From assembly GCF_040939455.1 (NCBI RefSeq), contig NC_134106.1, positions 70,906,001 to 70,970,000 on the forward strand: 64,000 nucleotides of DNA, written 5' to 3'. The notes under the pieces were generated by a model. That model was given only the letters and a program-made list of their open reading frames with translations. It was not told the origin of the DNA and did not search any database. Both the position numbers and the translations under genes were made by a program. Shown in pieces: positions 25,373 through 64,000 of this stretch. Source of the DNA: Microcebus murinus. Lineage: Eukaryota > Chordata > Mammalia > Primates > Cheirogaleidae. Numbering within the stretch: the stretch's first letter is position 1; each line of letters opens with the position of its first letter.

Positions 25373-26039
25373 CTAGATGGAAACACAATAAACTAACACA
25401 AATAGTAACCTGTGGAGGGATAAGGAGCAAGGATTTTCTAACGTTTACATATTTTTAATTCCGTTTTAATTTTTTAATCATTATATTACCTAACCAAAAC
25501 CATTAACTATTTGCAGGGCAGAAAATACACTAAAGCAACATTAATAGTGGTTATCCCGGAAGGGTGGAAGTAAGGTATTGTTTTTTACTTCTACACTTTT
25601 ATGATTAGAAAAAGGACTAACTTTTTGGAAAAGCTCTTTGGCGACCTCGGAGAGCATTGTTTCCGTGGAGTCAGGAGCAAGGAGAGCCGGGATGCAAAGC
25701 CAACGCTAGTAGATGATGTGATGGGTTTGTTTCCAGATGGGAAAGACCAGAGAAAACATGTTTATGTGCTGCGGGCAAAGAACCACCAGAGAGGGAGAGG
25801 TTAGAAACGCAAGCAGAGGATGCGGAGAAGAGGCGACTTCACTCCTGTGGGCTGGTGCGCAAGGCGAAGGAGCTCCTGCTCAGTTTGCGTTGACTTGAAA
25901 GTACGAGAGGAGAGAAGGAAAAGGGGACTGCCAGTCTGTTGTGACTGCTGCGGAGAAGAAAAACTAGGACGAGGTGGCTTGCCTTCTACTATGGAAACCG
26001 CATCACCAGCAGACAGCAACGAACCCACCCCACCGCAGT

Positions 26040-26179
26040 GGTCAGCCGAGTACCTCCTGTAGTCTGTGCGCCGCGGCGCTAGGCGGAGGCGCGCGCAGGA
26101 AGGGGCGGAGCTGCGTGCGTGGAGCCCCGTGCGCGGATCTCGCGAGAGCGGTAGAAGGCGGAAGCGCAATCCGTGCAGG
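26040..26179 (+). promoter_or_regulatory. TGOLN2: TGOLN2 CpG-rich promoter with TCTCGCGAGA element
   Basis: A GC- and CpG-rich stretch lies just before the TGOLN2 start codon. It contains ggggcgg (26102-26108, Sp1-type), the perfect palindrome TCTCGCGAGA (26138-26147, a known core promoter motif) and gcggaag (26157, ETS-like). There is no TATA box. The start site is not resolved. Confidence 0.7.
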
Positions 26180-31975
<5,796 letters not shown>

Positions 31976-34900
31976 CAACTTCTCCGTCAAGTATTGCTTC
32001 TCTTACTTTGCCATTCATAATTTTTCATGACTTTTATAAACTCACTTTGGTCCCGGTCTTCCTCTGTGCTTTCCCAAAGTTTACCAGTTAGCAGATCGTC
32101 AAATCCAATGGCTTGTTCTCAAAGCTGTCTTGTCCTTGGTGGAATCAGACACTATTGGCCATCCAAATGGAAATTCCTCTTTCTGGGCATCTCTGACAAA
32201 TTGTCCTTTGCCTTACCCTGTGCTGGTGGGGAAGAGGCCCTCAGAGCCAGGCCTCTCTGTTCCTTTGACTGTTTCTTCAGAAATTCACCCATTCTTTTTC
32301 CTCTGAGTGAGTAACTCCCAAGTCTTTTGTTAGTCTAATTCCCAAAGAACCCAGACCTGCAGGTGTGAATATTTCAGCTTGGTTGTCCTGTTGTCACTGA
32401 ATTGAATTTCTCTGTCCATCAAGCTGTCCCTCTTAACTGCTCAATGTCTTCAATCACCTGAACACCAAATTGCAGACTTTTGCGATTTTTCTCTCTTGTC
32501 ACAAAAGTCATATCCATTTGTTTTTTTTTTTAAGATCTTCAGCTACAATACTTCTTTCCATTTTCTGGCTTCCTCTGTTGCTTCTCTCTTGGATTTTATT
32601 TTATTTTATTTTCCTTTGCAAAACCACCTTCATTGGGCCTCCTGTCCATCTTCTTGGAAAGAAGGTGGATTTTGGAAAGATTAATCTTTCTGAAATATTT
32701 GGCCTGGTCTGAAGCTTCAATCTGTACCTCCAAGGCTTAGAGAATGAAGTTACAGGCCCTTTGGTATTCAGGACCCTGCAGGTTGACTGACACCCTCCTG
32801 CCTGTCTTTCTCTGCATCCCACCTCGGCCTGGGCCCCGCCTGCCAGGCCCATCTGTGTCTTTATTCTGGCTGTGCCCTCCTCTTCTTGGCCTCCATGGTT
32901 GTTTTTTGGTTAGGTATTCTCCCTTCTCTTTCTCTTGCGTTTTTCTTCAGGGCAGTTCAAGTTTGCCCATGGATCCTCCTGACTGCCCCACCCCACGCGA
33001 TTGGCTCTTTCCTTTTTCACTCTGCTAGTTCTTCATAATACCACTCACTCATTTTGGAACTTTAGCAAAACATGGCAGTTAGAATCTTATGTCTGTCTGG
33101 TCTCCCCAAGAAACTGAGCTCTTGAGGGACAGCCTTGGCACTGTCTTCCTATGTGCTAGCATAGTGACATTCCTTAGAACTTCAGGAGGTCAATTGCTTC
33201 TGGTAGAGATGTTTTCTTTCTTCATGCCACCTGGATGTGACTTGATGAGGGGTCCCCTAGCTCTTCCTGGGCTGCTGCTTGGTGTAACCTAATACATGTT
33301 GGGTTTTGCTCTCAAAGAGGAGAGCAGGAAGACAGGTTGGTGTCAGAAACCAAGAGGGTGGGAGCCAATGGACATGTACCTGTTGTTATGGAGTCTCCAG
33401 AGCTCAGCTTTTGAGCCTCTGAGAAGTAGTGTTTGTTGTGCCAAAAGAATACAATAGAATTTAAGTTTCCCTTTAGAAATTGCACTGATGGAAATATTGC
33501 ACACCAAAGGAAAACTTATTTTCTGGATGGCTTTTTTTAGAGATAGAATATATGAAGCATGTTGTCCTAGAGAACATGTGGATGAGGGTGAGCTGGCTGA
33601 CACACCTCTCAAGCTGGGGCTGGGGGGTGACATGTAGGAAGCACTTGGGGCCACAAGAGGCACCCCATACAGACAGCTAAGGCCTTCCCTTTCTGTACCC
33701 AGTTTTTGGGTGAAGGGTGGTTTCTATTAGGAGGAATCTATGCTTCAGTCATGGATGCTAATAGAGAAAATTGTTTTCCTGCTGAAGATTACTGAGTAGA
33801 AGTACTGAAAGAGTCCATTTCTGGACTCTAGGGGAGTTGAAGGCCAGTCTATCTAGAAAGGCCAAAATAACTCAGAAAGACCTGACAATTAGCTATGTGG
33901 ATTCAGACAGTTTTTTCCCCACATTGGTTTTCAATGACACATTTGGTAACATAATACTAAAGCTCTAGCATTCCACTTCTGGTGATGCTGGTTGTCTTCC
34001 CTGGACCTTGTTTGTACAGGGTAACCTGATAAAAATGTTGCAGGTATTGTGAGAGCTAGAGTGCTGGGCACATGTCTGAACCACCTGAGCATGAAGGAGA
34101 ATGTGTGAGGCACCAGGCCCTGTGCTTCTGCCCGGCTGTTTTCTGAAAACCCTTGCTGGGAAGGTTGGGTTTGTCATGCCTTGCTCAACTGAGTGAGGGA
34201 GAAATTTTCAGGTCTAACTGTATGTACGTCCAGAGCCAAGAGTGACTGCCACTCAGCTGGTTCCACAAATCAGATGTGAATTTCCTAAATTTCCTGTTTA
34301 AAGGGTTTGGGACTGAGCTGTATAGTATTTCAAGCTGCCAATAAGCCAGCCCCTGACACTCTCGTAGATATTCCTTTAATTCATATGACACTGTGTTCAA
34401 TAAATGACTGTCAAAATTGTTTCTCTTCTTTTTTGTTTGCCCAATTTGACAGTGGCCACTGTTTTGCAATGTTTTACATTTTCAGCTGTTTGTAACTATA
34501 ATTAATTTTCTGTTTTTTAAGCTCATTGTGGTCTAATGATAAGTATGTTTCAGTACATATTGTTTTACTGAGCTTTTGTAAATGCCACTGCAATGCAGTT
34601 TTGTGTCATTGAACAAAAACCAAATTAAATTCCAGATATTAAGGCAATGAAATCATTAAATTTATTAATATTATATTAACACGGACTAAAATAAGACCCT
34701 CGTACTCAGTTTAACACAAGTGAAAGGTGATTTCCATGAACTTTGAGTCTTCATTCACTGTATCATTCAGCACTCAAAGATGTACCAGCAAACTGCAAAT
34801 GCCATTTCTGGGTTTTGTATACATTTTGTGACTTTCCATCCCCACACCCCTCTCCCGTGCCCAGCAGCCTATGTTGGACTCAGGAGGTAGGTAGGCTGTT

Positions 34901-35792
34901 GTTGGGGTACACTCTTGTTGCCTCCCCGTGCTGTCCTCAACTGTGCCCTTGCCTGGAACGTGCTATCAGCCTGCTTCAACCCAATGAAGTCATCTCCTTG
35001 TCTGTGCTCTGACTCCTGATATCACTGTTCCATTATCCTCTTAGAGGCTAGGCCCATGTGCTGAGCTCCCTGAGGTGTCTTGGCGCTGGCATGATGAGAA
35101 CAGATGCCACCGCAGTTGTAAGGAAGACATAACGAATTGGATATGCTCTCCTAATATGCACCTTACTAACTTGTGGGTCTTGTAGTTACCCCTACCTCTA
35201 GAATCACACTAACCCTGTCGGGGGTATTTCCTGTCCTCTGAACAGCCACTGGAACCAGAACAGATGAGACCTGGAGCCCTTTGAACCTGTGGAAGTGTAA
35301 CCACACCCATGCCCAGGTTTTGACTAAATCCTCATTGCTCACCCTCTTCCCTCAACAGTGTAGACTTCCACAGTGCAGCTCTAAGTATGACAGAAGAAGC
35401 CTCAGGGCAGAACTGGACACGCCTGCTTGAGCTGACAAGTAGTGTAAGGGCCCATCCCCCTGACCAATGGAATATTTGATTTCATCGTGGAGAGTCAGGA
35501 GGTATGGGTTAGGGGAGCAGAGCAAGCCAAGACCAGCCAAATCAGTAGCCCAGACTAGGCCTTTTAGTAGTAACAGCATGCCACCAAAGGTGTAAAGATC
35601 ATTGTCTGCCCCAGCTGGAAGAGTTTCAGTTTCAAAACTATGATTTACACTAGGGATCCATTCAGAAATCAGAATCAAATTAGAGTGCTTTCCATGTGCA
35701 AGGAACTAGTGCAGAAAGACATTATGGGAAGTCAAGGGAGCTGCCCTAGCCATTGGCCAAATTCCTCTGACTGCTCCCTGACGAAACTAATT
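31976..35792. other. Region between the TGOLN2 duplicate and the RETSAT stop codon
   Basis: No coding exon is recognised. An L2-like stretch occupies roughly 32740-33290 (tgtctgtctggtctcccc, then gctagcatagtgac). The rest, 33300-34640, is AT-balanced unique sequence that looks like 3' UTR on the plus strand. 34645-35792 is likely RETSAT 3' UTR on the minus strand. Confidence 0.5.
34645..35792 (-). terminator. RETSAT: Probable RETSAT 3' UTR with polyadenylation signal
   Basis: Downstream of the RETSAT stop, the minus strand has AATAAA at 34666-34661. No other gene intervenes. The exact end is inferred. Confidence 0.5.
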
Positions 35793-45286
<9,494 letters not shown>

Positions 45287-45289
45287 GGC

Positions 45290-45640
45290 GCCGGCGTTGG
45301 GTCGGGGAAATGCGCCCGTTCGGACTTTACTCAGACTTTAGGGCCACGGCTCCGCCCGGCTACTTTACTCTCCCTACTGAGGAGCGGAAGGCAGCTTTGA
45401 GCACTGATCAATCACCCAGCGAGAGGCCAACGCTCCGGCACGGATTGACCCTGTCGTCTCTTCGTACTTCCTTTGCCGCGCGAAGTTTCCAGTGCTTGCT
45501 GGGAAGTGTAGTTCTTGGGGCTAGAAGAGGTCACACGGGCGCCGCTGTGCGCGTGCGCGTGCGCGAATGCGGCCCAGCCGAGGCTGAGGACTCCAGTCGG
45601 GAAAGGTCCGGTAACGCCGGGAACTAGTCAGATGAGTCGG
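45290..45640. promoter_or_regulatory. Divergent RETSAT/ELMOD3 promoter, GC-rich
   Basis: A CpG-dense stretch, with gtgcgcgtgcgcgtgcgcga at 45547-45566, separates the RETSAT start codon (minus, 45286) from the ELMOD3 5' region (plus). No TATA box is evident. In human the two genes' 5' ends overlap, as I recall. The ELMOD3 first-exon border is not resolved. Confidence 0.7.
45493..45513 (-). promoter_or_regulatory. ZNF143/SBS-like site in the divergent promoter
   Basis: The minus strand reads ACTACACTTCCCAGCAAGC, close to the ACTACAATTCCCAGCATGC-type sequence bound by ZNF143 and common in divergent promoters. Binding is inference. Confidence 0.5.
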
Positions 45641-47564
45641 GGGCCTGAGGAGGGAGAATGGGGATCAGGGAGGCTGGTGCAGGGGTGGTGGTGGAAATGA
45701 TCACTGCGGAGCGAGACGGCACTGAGAGAGAAGCCCGACTGGGAGATGGGAGACCTGGGTTCTGGTCCTGGCTCTGCCCTGGACTCACTGAATGCTCTGA
45801 GGCAAATCGCTTTTCTCCTCTTACCCCTCCAAGCCGTGAGAAAGTTTCTGTCTGGAGTCCTCACAGGCCCCCTCACTGGCTGTGTGTGTTGATAAATTGA
45901 GATCCTATTAAGATCTACGCATCACAGCTGGCGAGCGCTCGGCTCTGTGCCCCTCATAGTGACCCATAGTTTTGGCTTTGACATCCCCCTGAGACGGCAG
46001 CATTTGCGGCGGGCCCTGGCTGGATGCCCAGTTGCACAGCTTCGTGGAGGCCGTGGGGGACGCGGAGCCGCCAGGAACAAACCCAACGAAAGGATCAGTG
46101 AAGGGCTGTCAGGCCTATGTGCATATTTGTATTGAAGGATGGACCCAGTCTGTAATGAAATACCTATGCAGAGAGTTTAAACTCCAGCAAGCAGCTGAAA
46201 AATCATACCCCCTTAGTCTAGCTGTTTGCCTACATTCATTGCCAAATCAATGAATACTTGATTTGAGAAGGATCTATTTTTATAGGAAGACCATTTCTCC
46301 AGCTCCAGCTATCAGGAACTTGCCTAATATTGGTAGGAGTGACTTCATAACTTGGAGTACTTCCTTATTTGACAGAGTTTTTGCTCCTTTTTTTTCTGTG
46401 ATACAGATTGTAACCATCCCTATTGGAGGCCCCAGCAGTGCTCCAGCCAGGTGCTATAAGGCTGGTGATGCTTCTGTGCTACTTGGTTCATTTCATACAC
46501 AGTAACAGAAGAGCCTTCCTGAAACTGCTATTACCATACCTGCCTGTCACCTTGCCAAGGTTGGCTGATGTGTGAGTGTGTTGTCATGTGATGTCATGGA
46601 GGCCAAGGGGGAGGAAAAGGAAAGAGAGGCAGATGATGAGGCCACAGTGAGGGAAGCCTAGTTCCTGAGGTGCTAAAACTGAAGGGGAATTTCCCTCTCC
46701 CCAAGATTACGGTGAGCCCCATGTCCAGCCCCTGAGCCAGGAGATATTCCTCCCTTGGTGTTAACAATCAAAGCATCCCAACAAAGATCCCAGTTTGTTA
46801 CTGGCAGCCACTTCTTAGGGAATCCAGATCATATTCCCACAGTGAAGCGCTGATGCCATAGAGAGATCACCCTCCTTCCTTAGTCATCCAAGTCTGTGAA
46901 GAATGATTGTCAGTTGTGTATGGGCCATCTGCCTATGTAAGATCTGAAGTTTTGATGTGACAGGCACCCATGATGTCCAGTTTCCTCATGTTAAGATAAG
47001 AGTCTTGCTCAGCCCTTTTCCTGAGGCAAGCAAGGTAAAATGAAAGACTTAGAGTTGGCCACACTGGCTAGACAGCTGCCACATGTACAATACTGATGAT
47101 AACTGAAGAAGGTTAAAACATTGTGTTGGATTTTGAGTTTCTACCAAATATCAGAACTAGGTCTGATATTATAAGCCTCCTGACCCAACCTGTGTCCAAG
47201 ACCTAAACAAAGCCTGAGTATTTCAGCTAAGACCACCCACCAAGGTGCCACTTATTAGCCTCACCCCTTTGATAAGCTGGCCTCAGTAACTTCATTATCA
47301 GAAACAGAGTGCATCACTTAGAGTGGAGCAGCTGCCTTTTGGAAACTGAGAACCTAGCCCCCCACACCTCTGCATGGTCCCCTTCTTTCTTTGCACTGGC
47401 AGTAGTAGTAAGAGGTAAGCATTTGGCTAAGGCAGCTTGTTTATTCAAAAAAAAACTCCACAGTTACTTAAAGATTTTTAAAGTAATATTTGTTAACAGA
47501 GCCATAACTGAATGATGAAACCAGTTTTCTCTCTCTTCCCTCCCTTCCTTTTTTTGTTTTGCAG
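45641..47564 (+). other. ELMOD3: ELMOD3 5' region without a recognised exon
   Basis: Sequence between the promoter and the start-codon exon. A CpG-bearing patch at 45920-46100 could be an alternative first exon, but I see no diagnostic match. A MIR-like fragment lies near 45745-45815. Confidence 0.4.
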
Positions 47565-47799
47565 ACCTGAGGCTGCGAAAACCTCAGGGACATCTTTCAG
47601 TACTCACAGAAACCTCCTACACCCTTGCGATGGCACAAAGGGACTGTTTTCTTACTCTTAGTCTGAATGACTGCCAAGAAGGAAGGCACAGGTAGAGCAA
47701 TTGGATCTCTGGCTCTCCTGGTAGCTTCTAATCTCAGACTTTATTAAACCCCTTTCTGGGCCTAAGGACAAAGCTCACATGAACAAATGATTTTGAGTC

Positions 47800-59712
<11,913 letters not shown>

Positions 59713-59796
59713 TGAGAGGCCAGGTCGTCCCCTTCCAGCCATGCCAGTGCTGTGAGGTGGGATATCTGGGGTAAGCTCTTTGGGAGCACAGTGCAG

Positions 59797-60130
59797 CACA
59801 TGCACAGACACTGGCATGAAACGTGCTTGCTGAGTTTGAAAAACGGCAAAGACTGTGACTGGGGTGGAGATGAGAGTGACAGGAGAAAAGATCAGTTCGT
59901 GGCCCTGCAAACCATTTTAAGACATTTAGCCTAAGTGAAATGGAAAGCAGTGGAGTGATATGACTTAGTGATCTGGTTTCTTTGGGTTTTTTCCTTTTTT
60001 AAAAAAATACTGATGAAAGTTTCATTATATATTATTTTATGTTTTGAATGAAACAAATAGGTTTCACCTGTTTTTAGATTGCACTTTTTTCAAAATAATA
60101 TCAAGTACATTTGTACAGAATAGGAAAATA
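59797..60130 (+). repeat. ELMOD3 intron segment, source or partner of the 18.2-18.7 kb copy
   Basis: Matches the reverse complement of 18370-18695 from atgcacagacac through agaataggaaaata. The first half also resembles an old mammalian repeat (gtggccctgcaaaccatttt region). The match resumes at 62250-62385 after the mariner and Alu insertions. Confidence 0.6.
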
Positions 60131-61404
60131 TTAGGTTATAAATATGAAATGTCTGATTTACTTAAGTACTAAGTTTGACAGTTGATATCTCTGACATTTC
60201 ACTTTGACACTTCTTGTTTTGTTTTTTTATTATGAAGGTACATCCTCATTCTTTCAAATGCACATTTTGGCTTGTGATTATCTTTCAAATTTTTTTAGAG
60301 CAATTTTTGTGCAACTATGGATAAGTCAAAAATTCTTGTTATTTTTGAATATGAGTTCCATCATGGAACCAGTGCAGCACAGACAGCTCAAAATATCAAC
60401 AAAGTGTTTGGGAAGGATGTGGCTAATGAACACACAGTACATCAATGGTTTAAGAAGTTCCATTCTGCTGATTTTTAATCTTGAAAATGAGCCATGTGGG
60501 TGACCTGAGACCAAGGTGGATAATGATGAGCTGAAAGCTGCAGTGGAAGCCAATCCGTCTCAACCTACACAAGAATTAGCAGCAAGGTTTAATGTTACTA
60601 TTCCATCAATATTGGACCATTTGAAACAAATGGGTAGGGTAAAGAAGCTGGATAGATGGGTACTGCATGAATTAAACGAGCACCAGAAGAGAAATCATCT
60701 CCAAGCTTGCCCTTTTTTGCTGTCACAACATAAAGGCAAACCATTTATACACCCTATTGTTACATGTGATGAAAAATGGACGCATTTTGACAATCACAAG
60801 TGTTTGGCACTATGGTTGGAAAAAAAATGAAGTGCTGAAACATAGTCCAAAACTGAATATTCATCAGAAAAAGATCATGGTGTCTGTTTGGTGGTCCGGT
60901 GCTGGTATTATCCACTACAGCTTCAAGAAACCTGGTCAATCAATTACAGCGGATGTCTACCACAACCAATTGGATGAAATGATGTGGATGCTTGCAATTA
61001 AGCAGCCAAGATTGGTTAACAGGGACAGGCCAGTCCTCTTACAAGACCACATGTCATACAAACAACACTGCTCAAACTACAGAAGCTAGCCTTGGAAGCT
61101 CTCTGTTATCCACCGTATTCACCAGACCTTGCACCAATGGACTACCACTTCTTCCAGGCTACAGACCACTTATTTCAAGGAAAACTATTCACCTCTTAAC
61201 AAGCTGTGGAAAACGTCTTTTGTGATTTCATAGCCACTCACTCTCCAGGCTTTTTTGCTGCTGGCATAAGCAAGCTACTATTAAGATGGAAAAACTGTAT
61301 TGATAGTTTAGGAACATACTTTGATTAATGGTACAGCTCTTGTTTGAGATATAATAAACTACACATTTGATTCGAAATTGGAAATTTCATATTTAATGAC
61401 CTAA
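60131..61404 (+). mobile_element. Mariner-type DNA transposon, inactive
   Basis: Inverted ends TTAGGTTATAAATATGAAAT (60131) and the complement of TTAGGTCATTAAATATGAAA (ending 61404) enclose about 1.27 kb, the usual mariner length. A TA precedes the left end (60129-60130); the matching TA on the right is no longer present. Confidence 0.85.
60317..61328 (+). pseudogene. Mariner transposase pseudogene
   Basis: The frame starts at ATG 60317 (MDKSKILVIFEYEFHHG) and the last recognisable codons, GTYFD then TAA, end at 61328. A one-base insertion near 60473-60477 causes an early stop, and further shifts occur near 60825-60830 and in the second half. Recognisable parts are the N-terminal helix-turn-helix region (NEHTVHQWFKKF), the WVLHELNEHQK block, the catalytic TCDEKW aspartate and a YSPDLAP-like motif near 61110-61130. 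The broken state rules out an active enzyme. It resembles the Hsmar2-like group; the exact subfamily is not certain. Confidence 0.85.
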
Positions 61405-61409
61405 TTTTG

Positions 61410-61718
61410 GTTTTTTGTTTTGTTTTTAGAGACAGAGTTTTACTCTGTCACCCTGGCTAGAGTGCAGTGGTGTCATCATAGCTCACTGACTGCAACCTCA
61501 AACTCCTGGGCTCAAGTGGTCCTCCTGCCTCAGCCTCCTGAGTAGCTGGGACTATAGGCATGCGCCACCATGCCCGGCTAATTTTTTCTATATATTTTTA
61601 GTTGTCCAGCTAATTTCTTTCTATTTTTTTAGTAGTGACGGAGTCTCGCTCTTTCTCAGGCTGGTCTTGAACCCCCAAGCTCAAGCTATCCTCCAGCCTC
61701 TGCCTTTCAGAGTGCTAA
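61410..61718 (-). mobile_element. Alu SINE, antisense
   Basis: tttttagagacagagtttta to cagagtgctaagatta; it lacks its final bases. Confidence 0.85.
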
Positions 61719-61748
61719 GATTAGAATAGGAAAACATCTTAATTTTAT

Positions 61749-61909
61749 AGGTGTGCAACACTATACCTGGCTAATTTTTTGTATTTTTAGTAGAGATGGG
61801 GTCTCACTCTTGCTCAGGCCGGTCTCAAACCCCTAAGCTCAAGCTATCCTCCAGCCTCTGCCTCCCAGAGTGCTAGGATTAGAATACGAAAACATCTTAA
61901 TTTTAAAAG
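61749..61909 (-). repeat. Tandem copy of the Alu end plus flank
   Basis: ggctaattttttgtattttt through gattagaatacgaaaacatc repeats about 61580-61748, including the non-Alu flank catcttaatttta, at an offset of roughly 160 bases. Confidence 0.7.
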
Positions 61910-61916
61910 GAAACCT

Positions 61917-62243
61917 TGGCCATGCATGGTGGCTCACGCCTGTAATCCTAGCACTTCTAGGAGGCCAGGTGGGTGGATTGCTCGAGGTTAGGAGTTTGAA
62001 ACCAGCCTGAGCAAGAGCGAGACCCCATCTCTACTATAATTAGAAAGAAATTAATTGGCCAACCAACATATAGAGAGAAAATTAGCCGAGCATGGTGGCA
62101 CATACCTGTAGTCCCAGCTACTTGGGAGGCTGAGGCAGGAGGATCGCTTGAGCCCAGGAGTTTGAGGTTGCTGTGAGCTAGGCTGACGCCACGGCACTCA
62201 CTCTAGCCTAGGCAACAAAGCGAGACTCTGTCAAAAAAAAAAA
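61917..62243 (+). mobile_element. Alu SINE (lemur type)
   Basis: ttggccatgcatggtggctc to A tail; aaaaggaaacctt lies on both sides. Confidence 0.92.
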
Positions 62244-62249
62244 AGGAAA

Positions 62250-62385
62250 CCTTGGCCAGGTGCAGTGCCCTATACCTAGAATCCTAGCACTCTAGAAGGC
62301 CAAGCCAGGGGGATCACTTGAAGCCAGGAGTTTAAGACCAGCCTGAGCAAGATAGTGAGACCTCATCTCCACAAAAAAAATTTTT
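62250..62385 (+). mobile_element. Single Alu left arm (monomer)
   Basis: ggccaggtgcagtgccctat to ctcatctccacaaaaaaaa. The same arm occurs reversed at 18226-18345, joined to the same flank. Confidence 0.78.
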
Positions 62386-62479
62386 AAAAAACAAATAAAA
62401 GAAGACTTTACATACTCATAGTTAATTGTTAGTCTGTTGTTATTGGGAATGGGTTTGATTCCCTGTATGTCCCTCATCT

Positions 62480-63845
<1,366 letters not shown>

Positions 63846-63849
63846 TGAC

Positions 63850-64000
63850 AGCTGCTATAGTAGTTTTCTGTCATTGCTATAACAAATTATCACAAACTTA
63901 GTGATTTAAAGCAACACAAATTTACTTCTTATCTTACAGTTTCCTAGTTCATAAGTGACACAGGTCTTACCGGGGTGAGATCAAGGTGTCCGCAGTGCTC
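63850..64000 (+). mobile_element. Possible MaLR-type LTR start (MLT1-like)
   Basis: The run catttgctataacaaattat-like text, ttaaagcaacacaaatttac and gatcaaggtgtccgcagtgc resembles the 5' part of an old mammalian LTR. It is cut by the window edge, so the call is tentative. Confidence 0.35.

Overview
The window is nuclear DNA from a primate, most likely a strepsirrhine of the lemur type. Its spliced genes encode proteins very close to human ones. It is packed with 7SL-derived Alu SINEs, and most of these carry the lemur-style middle linker (ctactataaatagaaag) and right arm (gctaggctgacgccac), many with intact target-site duplications (TSDs). The gene order TCF7L1 - TGOLN2 - RETSAT - ELMOD3 is that of human 2p11.2. 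The species call is inference from the SINEs; it was not tested by a search.

Layout. 1-6772: a repeat-filled TCF7L1 intron (L2 with Alu and hAT insertions, Alus, a MIR). 6773-14185: the last eight coding exons and 3' UTR of TCF7L1 (+). About 14190-26050: intergenic DNA with a Tigger DNA transposon riddled with Alus (15.4-18.2 kb), a duplicated block in inverted orientation (18.2-21.05 kb), and two antisense L1 fragments carrying nested Alus (21.05-24.97 kb). 26180-30420: four coding exons of TGOLN2 (+), followed by its 3' UTR. 35793-45286: all eleven coding exons of RETSAT (-), 610 codons plus stop. 45.29-45.64 kb: a GC-rich divergent promoter shared with ELMOD3. 47800-59656: the first seven coding exons of ELMOD3 (+), which runs off the right edge. 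60.1-61.4 kb: a dead mariner in an ELMOD3 intron. 62.5-63.85 kb: an old antisense L1.

The genes are ordinary and need not act together. TCF7L1 is a Wnt-pathway HMG-box repressor, TGOLN2 a cycling trans-Golgi membrane protein, RETSAT an ER retinol saturase, and ELMOD3 an ELMO-domain Arl GTPase-activating protein.

The most unusual structure is architectural. The last intron and 3' UTR of TGOLN2 exist twice, in opposite orientations, on either side of the gene (18.70-21.05 kb minus, 29.70-31.98 kb plus). TGOLN2 reads + here, whereas from memory it reads opposite to TCF7L1 in human, so the segment looks like an inversion between inverted repeats, or an assembly artefact. The left copy is also fused to an inverted copy of an ELMOD3 intron segment (18.23-18.69 kb versus 59.80-60.13 plus 62.25-62.39 kb). 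I found no CRISPR array, operon, tRNA or rRNA gene, and no convincing new gene system. Splice sites were assigned by eye from GT/AG context, reading frame and remembered human protein sequence.
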